Source: Amphimedon queenslandica
Lineage: Eukaryota; Porifera; Demospongiae; Haplosclerida; Niphatidae
DNA length: 64,000 nt
Assembly (NCBI RefSeq): GCF_000090795.2
Contig: NW_003546395.1
Span: forward strand, 87,878-151,877
Direction of reading: 5' to 3'
Position 1 is the first letter of the stretch; each line of letters begins with the position of its first letter. The position numbers were made by a program, and so were the translations under genes. The notes beneath the pieces are model-generated. The model did no database searches. It worked only from the letters and a program-made list of their open reading frames with translations, and was not told the DNA's origin. Positions 54,001 through 64,000 of the stretch are shown piece by piece.

Positions 54001-57000
54001 TTGATAGTATAAACAGAGGTGGGGTAATTATTTTTGTGAGCACAATAAACCTTCAAAGGCATCAAATTTATTTATGTAGAAGCTTCGAAGGATGCAAAGT
54101 GACTCTTGTCCCAGCCCTAGTAAGAACCAGTTCAGAAAGAATATTCCTTCTTCGCTTATAGACATGAATATAAGGAGAAAGAGACAGTACATCTTTACTT
54201 TAATCCTCTTCTTTACTTCATCAAATAAATAGATCTCACTAGTTTCAAATCAGTTTTGATGCTTCAAATTATTGTTAGAATAGGTACTAGTGGCTTCTTT
54301 GCGTCATGTGATACCAATGGAATACAATTGAACTTTGCAATTATTAATCAAAGGTCAACTGTGTCATACCCAGTAGGCATAGCTCAATCAATCTCCATGA
54401 AACTTTTTACAAAAAGTAGTTACATGAACCATACATGAACATGGGCAATGTACACGTAAATAAAGAAGCTCAAGTTTGCAATTGCTACATGTACATGTAC
54501 TGAATGTCTCTACTACTAAGAAGTAAGAACCACTGAACAGTACAGTTAATACAGAACAAACAACTATTTGCATTACCTACCAGCAGTAAAACAGCATGAA
54601 ACTGTAAACCATAAAATTTACAAGTTGCACAAGTACACTTAAATACACTACTACAAAAATAATACAATGTACATTTACATGAACATATGTGTATACATGT
54701 ACATGTACTTAAGGCAAATACTACCTACAATGTAGCACTTACCAGATCTGCATCCAGACCGTAGAGACAGTGTCGAGTATTTGGATCATAATCAGGCTGA
54801 GCTTTGCTGTATCGAATAAAATCCATAATTTTATGCTCTCCCTCTCCCGGTACCTAAAAAAAATTTACAGCTTTAGAAAGCAATCTGCATTAGTTATAGC
54901 ACAATAAAGAATGCTGTAAGGCCAAAAATGACATGAGCGGAGGGGAGTCAAAGCACCCAATGCTGTACTGCAGCAAAACTCCGTTCCCAGTGCCATTATT
55001 GGTCATAAGGACCTTTTACTATGTTAAAATGGATTTATATGTACTGTACATAAAAAGCATTATAAAAGAATCAAGTACAACTATCAAGTAGCCTAACTAG
55101 CATGGAAATTCGTTAATCTAGTCTTTGTAGGAGTGCTATACGTCTTCTATCTGATAATGAAAAAGGTGGGGTGCTTTCACTAAATTCCATCATTAATGAC
55201 AAATCTGTTAAAGAGATCCTACAGGAAAAACAACCTCCCAGTTAACCCATTTCTCCATCTGCACTATAATCTGGTCTTTTCCCACAAACTGAATTCCATC
55301 TGATCACATTTGATTCTATTACACCTGATCTAATCAGGTCTATTGTATTACAGATAAGTGGTTCATCACGTCCTTCTGGTCTTGATGTTTCTGCTTGAAA
55401 GCATCTCTCCACCTCATTCAGCACTTCTAATGACCTGTGCCCTGCACCCGCTCCTATTGGTAGAATAATCAGTACCCCTTGTGTTGACCATAGTGGCCTC
55501 AACACCTTCTTGGCTAGCAGAATGATAGCCACAAATAAGCTCCTCGGGTACATCCAATTGGTACTGTTGAAGTGGTTTGAAGGATTGTTGGTAAGGCAGT
55601 CATATTAATGGTATGGGAGGATATCCTTGAGGTTCCTGGTATCAATCAACTATAGTATGCGCTGGTCAACCAGAAGGCTGTAAGGAAGCAGTTCATGCTG
55701 TGAGGAGCATGTTTTAGTCAGTTAAGAGTGAAGGAGATCTCTTTGTTGAAACTTCTAAAGCATACAACTCACTCAACTGTAAACTAGCTATTCTTAATAT
55801 ACATGTATAATGCAATAATTTTGTCCACCTCATGCCATATGATTTAAATTATTTGTTATCGTCTTGAGGCTCCTCTGTCTATTGGTGGTGAGATCTTGTA
55901 CTTGGCTGAGGGCACAACTAAAGGAGATCGATTAGCAAATGGTGATGTACCCCATTCGTATTCTCCGTCTGATTCATCATCTCAACAATTTCTCTGCATC
56001 TCAGGTTTGGTGTGCTCATGCTAATGATGCTGCGAACTGGGTAAACTAAAATATTTGCATCAGTGGTAGAAAAAAAATTATGTCTAATGGTAATGATTAT
56101 GGTTACATGTACTTTGCCAATCCATCCAAATCTTGGTTACACGTCATTGTGGTCAAATTTAATCTCCTCATAACTGCAAAATCCCTATTTGAAGACACTA
56201 ACATGAACATCACCTTTAATGGGTGCAGACACATGTGTACATGTATCTTGGTAGCCCTATTTGATATGATGAATTAGTTAGTGAATACATTCTCCATTCA
56301 ATTATTGAGTGGGACAACCAACTAGAAAAGCTACAGATTCATTTATCCTCTCTCCTCTCATTAATGCTATTCAAGCCAACCTCTACTGTATCAGTCTCTT
56401 CTTTCATTTCAGATATTTTCTGAAGAAAATGTCAGGATACACAGAGTCATAAGGAAAAACTAAATTCTACTATCTCTTCTCTAAATGAGTCTATCACTGA
56501 TTTCCTTGCACCTCAGTTGTCTAGAAGTAGCTAATAAGCCTGGTATGTCCTCCTGGCTCACCGCACTACCCATAAAAGAACATGGCTTTGTTCTAAACAA
56601 AGGTGCTTTCTGTGATGCTTTAAGTCTTTGCTATGGCTGGACTCCTCCTCATTTACCAACTGGTCCAACTCCGTGTGTTTGTGGGTCTACTACTGTACAT
56701 GTACATGTATGTCAATTGAGCATGCATTTAACTGTAAATGTTGTGGCTTCCAATCTCTATAAGTATGACATACCGTATAGCAGGAAATTTTCATTGCCAG
56801 AAACTTTCGTTGTCTTTCCAAGAAGGCTTTACAGGATATTTTCGTTGATTTTATTTTCGTTTTGCCTAATATAAATTTTCACAGCCACGCCCATTCAATT
56901 AGTACCACGTGTATGGTTTAAGATGGAAGAATGCCTATGGTTCCGTACCGTTCACCGTGGTTACCACATTTACAAAGACATTTGGAGCCCATCAGTTGGA

Positions 57001-60000
57001 GAAGAACTGCCTTTTGTGTCAATTCTGATAATGCCACAGATTGTTATGCCATGGCTGTAGTGAATAAGGATCTGTCATGGGTCAAATTTTAGTTAGATTA
57101 AATTTTCATTGTCTTAAAATTTCGTTCAAATTTTTGGGCCAACGAAACAAACGAAAATTACTACCCAACAAAATTTCCTGCTATACGGTAATAAACTCAG
57201 GGACATAATGGCTGACATTCAAGTTAAAAAAATCACTTCGAGCATTATCTGAAAAAAAATTTCATAGCAGTCTGCCATTACTGACTATAATAGCCAGGAC
57301 TGACATTGCTGTGTCCAGTGTATGCTTAGGCAACATTCCTTTCTACATTTAGATCAATATGTCTTTAATCCTTTCTAAAAACACCTATAAATAAAATAAA
57401 CCATCTATTAAAGCCTGCTATAGGAGAAACAAGAAGGATAAAAGACACTAATATAGCAAAAATCACAATGTTGACCTTGCCTCTAGCCTCTTATACACAT
57501 GTACACCACTAGTCTTTACCCCTGTAGGAAGAATGGATCCACAGCCACTATTTCCAATAAACATCTTCCATCCAGACATTCTATCCGTTACTCCAAGCCC
57601 TATTCTATCGTACTTAACTAGACGTGTTCCCATATTTCATTACCTCTTCTTAGGAGCTCTATCATGTGTCTCCGTGGGGCCAATAATCCAATCATTATCC
57701 TTGCCACTCCTTCAACTCTCATGAGCAAGCTCTCTCAGTTGGGAGAGTTTATTAATTTAATTCTGAAGTTCATACTATGCAGGCATTCACACATTGTACA
57801 TGTATTCTGCTGTTAATTATTTTTATCATTAAAATACTTAATACATGTATGTACAGTATTATGTACATGTACAGTTAAACAGTAACATTTCCATATATAA
57901 GCTGTAAAGCAGATTGGTCTGATAATTAATACTATACATGTAGTATCTCATGCTACAAATTTTTAGACATTCAAAATCTTTAATTTGCAAAGAAAATGTG
58001 AATACACATATACATGTAACATAGCATACACATGTACATGCATGTACATGTATAGTTTAAAAGTAGCATTTCCATACACAAGCAGTAAAGCAGATTGGAC
58101 TGATAAACAATACTACAGCATCTTATGTTAGAAATTTTTAGACATTCAAAATCTTTAATTTGCTAAGAAAATGCGAATACACATGTACATGTACATGTAA
58201 CATAGCACTTGTAAGATATACAAGTACATGCATGCAGCTGACTAAAATTTAAGTAACACATCAATTATTGTACGTGTACATGCATGCAGAAACAAAACTA
58301 AATATACATGTACAATGGTAATCCAAGAAATTATAAAACTCAGTAACAATAACCATAATACTCACTTCATGCCCAGAAAAAATAATTTCTACTTTCTGCC
58401 AGGATTCATCAGTAGACAGCTTTTGGTTAATGAAATATTTCAGGTGGTCACTAAGTCTTGCCATAAACAGTGTACCTGGAGTGATACAGTTAGAGTCAAA
58501 CCGGGCATCAGATGGTAAATCAACTCCTTTCATGATAGCCTAGGGAGATGATATAAATACATAAAGCATAATTGCATAATATCCATTCTATTTACGTTAT
58601 GGATGCATGGGCATGAGACTCCAATGATGAGTCAATCACAATTTTTAAAGACTCTATACACAAGGCACATTATTGTATGCAACAATGTGCTGTACAGACA
58701 GTAAGTAGATGTAATTTACAATGTACATGATATGAATGCTATACTGTACTTTTTTCATCTGCTCCTCCGCTTCTTTAGCCGACCTAAATCTCCTCCCCCT
58801 TTGTTGATTCATCTTAGCACGTGGTGCTACTCCATCAATGGCCATAAACAATACTTTTTGAGGTTTAATTATACGAAACAAAACTTCCAAGTAATGAAAA
58901 ATATCACTAAAAATTTTTTCATCTGAGATACGAAACAAAGGATCATTGTCATTAGGATGTGAGCAAGAATGAATTATCCCATTCATGTCAAGATAAAAAT
59001 TGTCAAACTCAGGAATCTAAAAATAGATGTGTGTATGCAGTTAAAAATAGTAAAGTTGCAATTGCAATTAAGTTATGGCACTGGTTTGGTACATATCTAT
59101 TGTTACATGTACATGATGTATAATAGACATGTAAATTATACTCATGCCATTATTGCTGTAAGTACAAGTAGCAAGAGCATTAAGTTTAAAATAATGGTGT
59201 AAAACGTTTTAAGGTCATCGTTTGACCTGTTTAAGTTTCACAAAAAACTTTGGATGCATGTCACAACTCTAAAACACATGGCTACTTCAAATGAAAATTG
59301 ATGAAGATGGACATGCAGTTATTCCATGGAAATTGTTTGAGAAAGAAGAAAATTCCATCAGTGTCTCCATGTACATGTACATGTAGCTTAAGACCTTTGA
59401 TGAATCATTTCAATTTCACATGCAGACGAATAAAAATCATCTAGGTAATTTAATTATTTTGTCGTGAAAAGCTAAATTTTGTTGGCCACTTTAAACTTAT
59501 AGTAAAATAAAATTTCTGATTTATGTCCACAAAGTACATTTACCTGCATATTATATGTACATGCAATGTACGTAGAATGTACTGTATGTTGGCAAAGCAA
59601 GAATTTCATGTATAGTCAGTTTCAGTTGAGAAGAAACGAAAGCAAATCAATGTTTTCGTCATTAAAACGTTACATGTAGCCCCGTCTAAGTATGGCTGCA
59701 AAGTGCAAGCTCAGTCATTCGTCAAGCATTTCTTCTCCTTTAACTTACTTTACTATCTACATGGTTGTTGCTACCTCCATCTGTCCTTTCCTTGGTTTGT
59801 TGCTTGTTTTTAACTGGTACAGAGCTCAAATATGGATGAATCAATGAGTGTAAGAGCAATAAAGAACAACAACAATCCTGAAGACTGTGGAGTGACATAC
59901 ATGTACATGTAGCATATCTGTCCTTAAGAAAAGGCTTATAGTTGAAGATTACGTCTAGAGAGCTTGATAAGCTTTGTTTTATTAAAAAATTATAAACATT

Positions 60001-61465
60001 GTTTTTTGACTAAATTTAATAAGATGCAAATGATATTTATCAGAGTTACACACACGATTTGTGATGGCAGCTTCCTCTCATCTCAAGTGTAAGAACCCAG
60101 TTAGAACCCTTCACAGTACAGAATAAATTCAAAAATTAATAGCAATTTTTGGAAGAACCTATTATGCAGCAACAGGGCACTAACATTGAGTTGCTAGCAT
60201 TAGTAACAAAAAAGCTATAAGGGAAGGGTGGTGGTTTCTTCTCAACTCAAACCAACTATAAAAACTGTACACCCATTACTATCGTCAGGAGTAGCCATCC
60301 AAGACATACATGTACGTGTACTGTATTTTCACTGACACTGACAACAATAAGTGATCCACATTATCAAAGGCATACACTTCGGTGCCAAAATGAAGCATAA
60401 CAAAAACTAAAAAGCAACAAGAGTTACATGTACACGTACATGTACATGTACACAATCTATATGATGTAATCTTGCCTCCACACTTTTCATAAATGCTGCT
60501 TGTAACTCTGTAGTACCTTGTGGCGCTCAAAAAATGGCCAGGTATTGTTGTCAACTTTAATCACGGCTTTCTTGCCATCAACTATTTAATCATGGCCAGA
60601 TGCTGTACATGTACATGTATGTGAACAATTAGTGTAATCATAATTCATTGAAAATACACTTAGGACCGATGGGATCTACAGACAAGTTGGTGCTAAGCAG
60701 TAAGCACGTGTGCATTCATAAAATTTTGAAGTATATTTGTAAATAAAGTAAAATTCCCCTGCCAGCATTTCGGAGTCCTAGTTTCAATGTTTGTCTATGG
60801 AGCGATCTTAAAAGAGCTGATTCTCCAAAAACTACTGTATTTACATGTACTTGTGACAGTAATCTTGTTGCTGCTTACTGACTGTTCTGTAATACGTGCC
60901 ACTAAGACATATGGAGCAAATATATTGCTTTGTCTATTCTGATCTTAATAAACTATGACTCCAAAATGCCATGGCAGTATGAGAATTTTACTTCTTTTAT
61001 GGTATGACAATGAATATACTTAAAATTCTATGAATATACATAGCACAAACTGGTCTATACACAGAGGTATTATATAGTGGGAAATTTTGGAGGGAATTAA
61101 ATTTGCAAATTGGCGTTTTGATAGCCGTTCACCAAAATATAAAAATTTGCCTTTTTCAGCCATTATGTGCAAGATCAATGGCACGTGGCCACAAATTAGC
61201 CAAATTAAAATCGACCAATCACCAAAATTTAGCAATTTGCCAAGTTTTACTCCCTCCAAAATTTCCATGCTAGTTTTTAAAATCTTTCCAGCAATAGTAG
61301 TCCCTTACTAACACAGTCAGAGTGTCAGCTAGGCTTTATCACTGGTTTTGAGAAACACAATCTAATTTTACAATTAATAGCTGTATGTACCTGATAATCC
61401 GTCACTACTTGGCTAAGACAAGGATAACGTTCACTTATCCAACGATAAAACTTCGGCACACCCAT
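33052..61465 (-). CDS. XRN1: XRN1, cytoplasmic 5'-3' exoribonuclease
   Basis: Thirty-one exons join in phase to about 1692 residues (human about 1706). Exon starts: 61465, 59016, 58539, 54853, 50501, 48858, 48672, 48471, 46212, 45993, 45722, 45237, 45062, 44678, 42916, 42302, 39210, 38889, 38715, 38064, 36968, 36844, 36707, 36160, 35913, 35795, 35519, 34701, 33815, 33557, 33240. It opens [15 protein letters not shown]. Catalytic acids are present: D35, D86, E176, E178, D206, D208, D291. So are H41 and the 5'-phosphate pocket K93, Q97, R100, R101. The middle carries the PAZ/Tudor, KOW and winged-helix regions, then an SH3-like domain ([23 protein letters not shown]). The 500-residue tail is disordered, Pro/Ser-rich, and has three copies of a PSVAA(I/V)F motif. 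It should degrade decapped mRNA. Introns hold many MITEs. Confidence 0.96.
34820..35037. mobile_element. MITE, TACCATATAGC ends (XRN1 intron 27)
   Basis: The left end TACCATATAGCTTAATATTT faces a right end AAGCTATAAAGTA, and both arms carry TTTTCGTGG/CCACGAAAA blocks. The right arm has three tandem CCACGAAAA-like units. It sits between XRN1 exons 27 and 28. Non-coding. Confidence 0.75.
39250..39458. mobile_element. MITE, TACCGTATAGCGGAAAATTT ends (XRN1 intron 16)
   Basis: The left end TACCGTATAGCGGAAAA faces TTTTCTGCTATACAGTA on the right, with GGCCCAAAATTTTC/AAAATATTTGGGCC inside. Same superfamily of ends as 28150-28540 and 56771-57190 but a different interior. Confidence 0.8.
39885..40266. 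mobile_element. MITE family A, copy 1 (XRN1 intron 16)
   Basis: It opens AAAAAAGGCAAAGTAGGGTA and closes with GGTAGGTACTTAGCC followed by a T run. Inside are TACTTCGCTACTACTTC repeats and a CTACTGTC array. The copy at 42329-42751 shares the plan (CAGTCACATG, TCCAGGTTCATCT, GAAGCCTGTT versus GAAGCCCATT). Confidence 0.7.
41166..41426. mobile_element. MITE with an internal tRNA-like segment (XRN1 intron 16)
   Basis: The ends TACCGTAAATCCTTAAATAG and TTTAAGGAAATACAGTA are inverted repeats. Between them, 41248-41337 resembles a tRNA: a CCCAGGAG...CTCTGGG acceptor-like pair, an A-box-like TAGTCTAGTGG, and a B-box-like GTTTGAACCCC. The T stem has mismatches, so this is tRNA-derived and probably not a working tRNA gene. 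Confidence 0.6.
41443..41690. mobile_element. GC-rich hAT-like MITE
   Basis: The right end GGCAGCCCTG is preceded by GGGCCCGGGGCAAAATGCCCC, and the left part carries GGGCCCAGGGCAAAAG in the opposite sense. Both flanks contain CATGCAA, a likely but imperfect target duplication. It is much richer in GC than its surroundings. Confidence 0.5.
42329..42751. mobile_element. MITE family A, copy 2 (XRN1 intron 15)
   Basis: Inverted ends GTGCTTTAAAAAAAGCTAAG and CTTAGCGTTTTTAAAGCAC bound the element. It lies immediately upstream of exon 16 in transcript terms. The interior matches 39885-40266 with many substitutions. Confidence 0.75.
43555..43645. repeat. TAATG-type microsatellite
   Basis: Tandem units of TAATG, GTAATGC and TATGC cover about 90 bp in XRN1 intron 14. 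Simple replication slippage explains it. Confidence 0.8.
46328..46716. mobile_element. hAT-type MITE, 373 bp, with exact 8-bp target duplication
   Basis: The element 46336-46708 has ends TAGGGTTTGGCGGATTATGC and GCATAATCCGCCAAGGCCTA. Flanks GCAAAAAA at 46328-46335 and 46709-46716 match exactly. The interior repeats CTATTATGCT many times. It sits in XRN1 intron 8. Confidence 0.85.
47917..48167. repeat. Long near-perfect inverted repeat (hairpin-type MITE)
   Basis: Arms of roughly 100 nt face each other around a loop near 48030-48060. The left arm includes GAGTAGGATTCCGAAC and AAACGAAATGAAAA, and the right arm GTTCGGAATCCTACTC and TTTTCATTTCGT. It lies in XRN1 intron 8, so the pre-mRNA could fold into a long duplex. 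Confidence 0.8.
48942..49310. repeat. Dispersed repeat B, copy 1
   Basis: About 360 bp match 60686-61062 in the same orientation: TGGTGCTAAGCA, AATAAAGTAAAATT, TTGTCTATGGAG, TTCTCCAA and AATTCTATGAATATAC appear in order. Both copies are in XRN1 introns. No ends or coding frame are clear. Confidence 0.75.
50771..51208. mobile_element. hAT-type MITE, 422 bp, CAGACCTGGG ends
   Basis: The element 50779-51200 starts CAGACCTGGGATCAATTACA and ends TGTAATTGACCCCAGGTCTG. Flanks are GTAAAAAT and GTTAAAAT, an 8-bp duplication with one mismatch. The interior is rich in AATTACAAT. It is in XRN1 intron 4. Confidence 0.8.
51458..51936. mobile_element. hAT-type MITE, 463 bp, exact 8-bp target duplication
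   Basis: The element 51466-51928 has diverged inverted ends (AAGGGTTGGGGTCAAATACA; TGCATTTGACTCCATGTCTG). It is flanked by GTCCTGAT at 51458-51465 and 51929-51936. It is a relative of the CAGACCTGGG element just upstream. Confidence 0.85.
52772..54127. mobile_element. Larger non-autonomous hAT element, 1340 bp, with a nested MITE
   Basis: The element 52780-54119 has ends TAGGGCTG and CAGCCCTA with flanks GTGAGAAC and GTAAGAAC (8 bp, one mismatch). Subterminal CTTCGAAG/CATCCAAAG blocks match the 165-bp MITE at 26133. A palindromic MITE (about 53786-53990, ends AGAGGGAATTAAATTTT and AAATTTTAGTCCCTCT) is nested inside. No transposase was recognised. Confidence 0.75.
55205..56760 (+). pseudogene. 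Decayed non-LTR reverse-transcriptase sequence
   Basis: Broken + strand frames read, in order, PFPQTEFH-like residues, a [11 protein letters not shown] segment, a [14 protein letters not shown] segment, KSWLHVIV with LFEDTNMNI, and finally [30 protein letters not shown] and CVCG. These match a reverse-transcriptase family common in sponges and cnidarians, ending in its Cys-rich tail. Many stops and shifts show it is inactive. A MITE at 56771 truncates it. It lies antisense in XRN1 intron 3. Confidence 0.7.
56771..57190. mobile_element. MITE, second copy of the 28150-28540 family
   Basis: Ends TACCGTATAGCAGGAAATTT and TTTCCTGCTATACGGTA are near-perfect inverted repeats, and the interior is collinear with 28150-28540. 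It truncates the reverse-transcriptase remnant beside it, so it inserted later. Confidence 0.85.
57870..58215. repeat. Direct duplication, period about 181 bp
   Basis: The block ATTTCCATA, then GTAAAGCAGATTGG, then TTTTTAGACATTCAAAATCT, then AGAAAATG and CATGTAACATAGCA occurs twice in order. TACATG repeats form both junctions, which suggests the hexamer arrays mediated the duplication. Confidence 0.75.
60686..61062. repeat. Dispersed repeat B, copy 2 (XRN1 intron 1)
   Basis: Collinear with 48942-49310. The palindromic MITE at 61067-61270 (AGGGAATTAAATTTGC and TTTTACTCCCTCC arms) abuts its right edge. Confidence 0.7.
61067..61270. mobile_element. Palindromic MITE of the 28541-29070 family
   Basis: Arms TTTTGGAGGGAATTAAATTT and GCCAAGTTTTACTCCCTCC face each other, with the shared interior CAGCCATTATGTGCA. 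It is an uninterrupted relative of the element at 28541-29070. Confidence 0.75.
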
Positions 61466-61617
61466 CACAAACAGGTATACAACTTATCCCCTATAAAGGT
61501 AGCTTAATTTATGCTTAGGTAGTTGTATAGTTGGAGTCTTCAGTCTTGGCAAGCCTGTTTCAATTTATTACGAAAATGGCCTAAATGGGCTGGTCCACTC
61601 CTCACACAGTAATATAA

Positions 61618-61890
61618 TAGATATTAGAGTAAATGAAAGGGATTGGAAATGGTGCGTGGGCGTAGCCCAACCTCCATCTAAACAGATGCGATTCACTATT
61701 TTCACGCTACTTTTCCTTCTTTCAGGAGCAATATCTGGCGAAGGACTGTTCTCATTTAAGTAAAACTGATGCATCAAGAAGCGTAATGTTTCCTCACTAT
61801 TTTCACGCTACTTTTACTTCTTTCAGGAGCAATATCTGGCGAAGGACTGTTCTCATTTAAGTAAAACTGATGCATCAAGAAGCGTAATGT
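61618..61890. repeat. Transposon end plus 101-bp tandem duplication upstream of XRN1
   Basis: At 61618-61670 one end of the 668-1398 transposon family is present (TAGAGTAAATGAAAGGGATT). Next, a 101-bp unit starting CACTATTTTCACGCTACTTT occurs at 61694 and 61795, almost identical between copies. The region is 150-430 bp upstream of the XRN1 start codon and may overlap its promoter. Confidence 0.85.
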
Positions 61891-61899
61891 CTCAACTTA

Positions 61900-62340
61900 C
61901 ACTACTCCGAGGGGTCCGCAACTCCTATTTTAGGTGTACGAGATTAAGAGATTAACCAGATTTTTGAGATTATCAGAGATTATTTGAGATTATTTGGAAG
62001 ATTACCAGAGATTTTTTTGAGATTTCCAAAATTTTTTTGGGATTGTCAGAGATTTTTAAAGAGATTATTCATTAATTAACTACTTTATAACTTTTAATAT
62101 TTATTAGTTAAAGTTAGTTAACCATTATAACTATTAATAATTATTAATTAAGGTTAATTAATTTTAATAAACTCCGGATACTAGCAGATATGGTGAGATT
62201 ATTTTGAGATTATTAAAGATTATCAAGGATTTTTTGGGATTTCCAGAGATTACTGGAGATTTTAAAGATTAACAGATTATTATAGATTATTTTCAAGGGT
62301 GTACGGGATTATTTGGAGTTGCGGACCCCTCGCACTACTC
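61900..62340. mobile_element. hAT-type MITE, 425 bp, exact 8-bp target duplication
   Basis: The element 61908-62332 has 18-bp ends CGAGGGGTCCGCAACTCC and GGAGTTGCGGACCCCTCG. Flanks CACTACTC at 61900-61907 and 62333-62340 match exactly. The interior repeats GAGATTAT and similar units. Confidence 0.9.
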
Positions 62341-62525
62341 GTGTTATCTATTGTACAGAAAGTGTTATAGTTTTAATGATACAGTCCATTTTTACTCTTA
62401 AACTTGAATGCTATTTATTTCAGTATTCTTCCTTTTCTCAAAACATGCCAATGTAAAACTGGAAACCATTATAATCATATGAAATACCTTAGGCTTTCGA
62501 AAGTAATTATACAGGTTAGAGTTAG

Positions 62526-62546
62526 AATTTATTATTATTATTATTA

Positions 62547-62587
<41 letters not shown>

Positions 62588-62601
62588 CAATAAGACACAA
62601 A

Positions 62602-62655
<54 letters not shown>
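62526..62655. repeat. ATT/TTA trinucleotide microsatellite
   Basis: About 130 bp of TTA repeats with one interruption (TATACAATAAGACACAAATA). The frames across it encode only Ile or Tyr runs and are not genes. Confidence 0.95.
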
Positions 62656-62657
<2 letters not shown>

Positions 62658-62979
62658 GAGGTGGGCGATACCAGAAATTTTGAATTGATACTAATACCAA
62701 GTAGTCTGAGTCTCAGTATCGATGGTATTGAGTAGTGAATGAGTAGTCAGCTACTGCGCATGCGCAATTAAGTTATAACTAGTTATTAATAAAAATGAAG
62801 AGAAATAAACCGCCATTTTGTAATTATTAAGGGGTGTGACCATAATTATGACGTAATAAAATAGGTGTGGTGGGGTGTGGTTATTCACTACTCGATACCA
62901 GGATTTGGTATCGAGTACTTGGTATCGGAGGCCTGGTATCGGATATATGAGTACTTTGGTATTGTATCGCCCACCTCTA
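62656..62979. mobile_element. MITE, TAGAGGTGGGCGATACCA ends, inserted in the microsatellite
   Basis: Ends TAGAGGTGGGCGATACCA and TATCGCCCACCTCTA are inverted, and the interior is full of GGTATCGAGTA-like units. The 8 bases on each side both read ATTATTAT, but this is weak evidence because the flank is a repeat. Confidence 0.75.
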
Positions 62980-63179
62980 ATTATTATTATGAACTTAACA
63001 GTATAAGACAAATAGGCAGAGACGAGAGAAAAAGGACAGAGGGTACTGAAGGACAGCAACAAAATATGTTGCAGTCAGAAAAAAATAAATAAAGTAAAAT
63101 AAAATAAATGAATAAATTTAAGTAAATGAATAAGTGAATTAAGAGTTTGTATGAGTGATTATTGGAGATGACAGGAAGT

Positions 63180-63640
63180 ACAGGGGCAAATGTAGGGGAA
63201 TATGCAAGGAGAATCGGGTGAGAAATGTAGTAGAAAGTTATCCCAGAAGTGAGCATACAGCCGCCTCTTGATAGTGCTGTAGGTAAGAGTGAGGTCAAGG
63301 CAGTGAGAGGGGAGTGTTCCATAGCCTCACAACATGGTTAGAGTAAAAGTGGTGCGTGGTAGAAGTTCTCTGGAAGTTCACCTTCAATTTGCCAGCAGAA
63401 GTTGTTCTTGTGCTATGGGTGGAAAAGGGGACATATTGAAGAATGTCAGAGTTGTCAGGTGGACTCAGCAGACACTTGACACCTAAACAATATATCCCTA
63501 AAATCACTGATGATGATACATTAGAGGTAGTAATTGAAGGTAAATAAGACGATCGCTATAGTTGAGGGTATGTCCTGAGGAGCGAGTCATACGCCATTGG
63601 ATTGTCTCGAGACGGGTAATGTCCTTAAAGGGTAACTAAG
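63180..63640 (-). pseudogene. C-terminal remnant of a LINE reverse transcriptase
   Basis: On the - strand, frames read RLIYLQLLPLMY-like residues, then DNSDILQYVPFSTHSTR, then FQRTSTTHHFYSNHVVRLWN. These are the conserved tail of CR1/L2-like LINE polymerases after the RT domain. Frames shift at least twice. Upstream RT motifs are not seen in the window, so the copy is either truncated or decayed. Confidence 0.7.
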
Positions 63641-64000
63641 ATTTTTTTTTGATTTTTCAATAATCAAATCACAGTATCTATACAACAAATGAACAACAGT
63701 TATGCACTTATTTCCATCAAAAAGTTTTTCACTTGCAAGAAAATGCACTTTACATTTCATCTTTTTTGTTGGCAGCCATCTTTTTCCTGTTTCAGCAGCA
63801 ACAATGCGGGGGAGTGCAATTTGTGATGTCATCAGATGAATTGATGGCTGTTCCTTGCATCTCTTTCATGCAGTATAGATGTGTTATAATAATTGCAATA
63901 ATACAAAAGAAGGATAATTTTATACTGCTTCCACTCCCAGATGATACTGTCTTAAAGAATATGTGGGTTTATCAGCTAAAAGAAGAACTGAAATGAATGG
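63641..64000. other. Window end, no supported feature
   Basis: One + strand frame (63733-63996) is open and has a hydrophobic start, but it matches no family I recognise and runs up to the window edge. I would not call it a gene on this evidence. Confidence 0.4.

Noticed and set aside
62398-62700. Long open frames at the ATT microsatellite
   Set aside because: They encode only Ile or Tyr runs produced by the trinucleotide repeat.
63733-63996. Open frame at the right edge with a LPLPDDT...W segment recalling a THAP domain
   Set aside because: The zinc-binding cysteines and histidine of THAP are absent and the frame is cut by the window edge.
1-64000. CRISPR arrays, operons or a bacterial system
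   Set aside because: No regularly spaced direct repeats with unique spacers, and all strong genes are spliced animal genes.

Overview
The window looks like nuclear DNA of a demosponge, most like Amphimedon. The evidence is AT-rich sequence, intron-rich animal genes with some introns of only 40-55 nt, a very high density of the palindromic hexamer TACATG/ACATGT, and many short DNA transposons. The species is inferred from these traits; only a database search could confirm it. I assembled gene models by hand from open frames, GT/AG splice sites, intron phase and recalled family conservation.

Layout. 1-1500: short inverted-repeat transposons. 1574-2633 (+): a gene of the YqcI/YcgG family, mainly known from bacteria but carrying an intron here. 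5242-7107 (-): a double-domain dCMP/cytidine deaminase whose first domain has lost catalytic residues. 9807-25920 (-): a FAM149B1-like gene whose 9-kb intron (13547-22515) holds decayed ISL2EU-type and hAT transposases. 27546-32700 (+): a complete TPRG1/TPRG1L (hSac2-domain) homologue. 33052-61465 (-): a complete 31-exon XRN1 5'-3' exoribonuclease of about 1692 residues. 61466-64000: transposon debris and the tail of a LINE reverse transcriptase.

The genes do not form one pathway. XRN1 acts in cytoplasmic mRNA decay, the deaminase in pyrimidine nucleotide metabolism, and FAM149B1 homologues in cilia. TPRG1L homologues are little-studied hSac2 proteins. FAM149B1 and TPRG1L diverge from a shared upstream region that carries an E-box and an AP-1-like site. 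TPRG1L and XRN1 converge, with stop codons about 350 bp apart.

The richest extra signal is transposon structure. At least eight short elements have terminal inverted repeats and matching 8-bp target duplications (hAT-type). One is nested inside another family. Another splits a homeodomain-like frame that closes cleanly when the insertion is removed. The TACATG repeat also appears to supply several splice donors and acceptors. I did not find a new multi-gene system.
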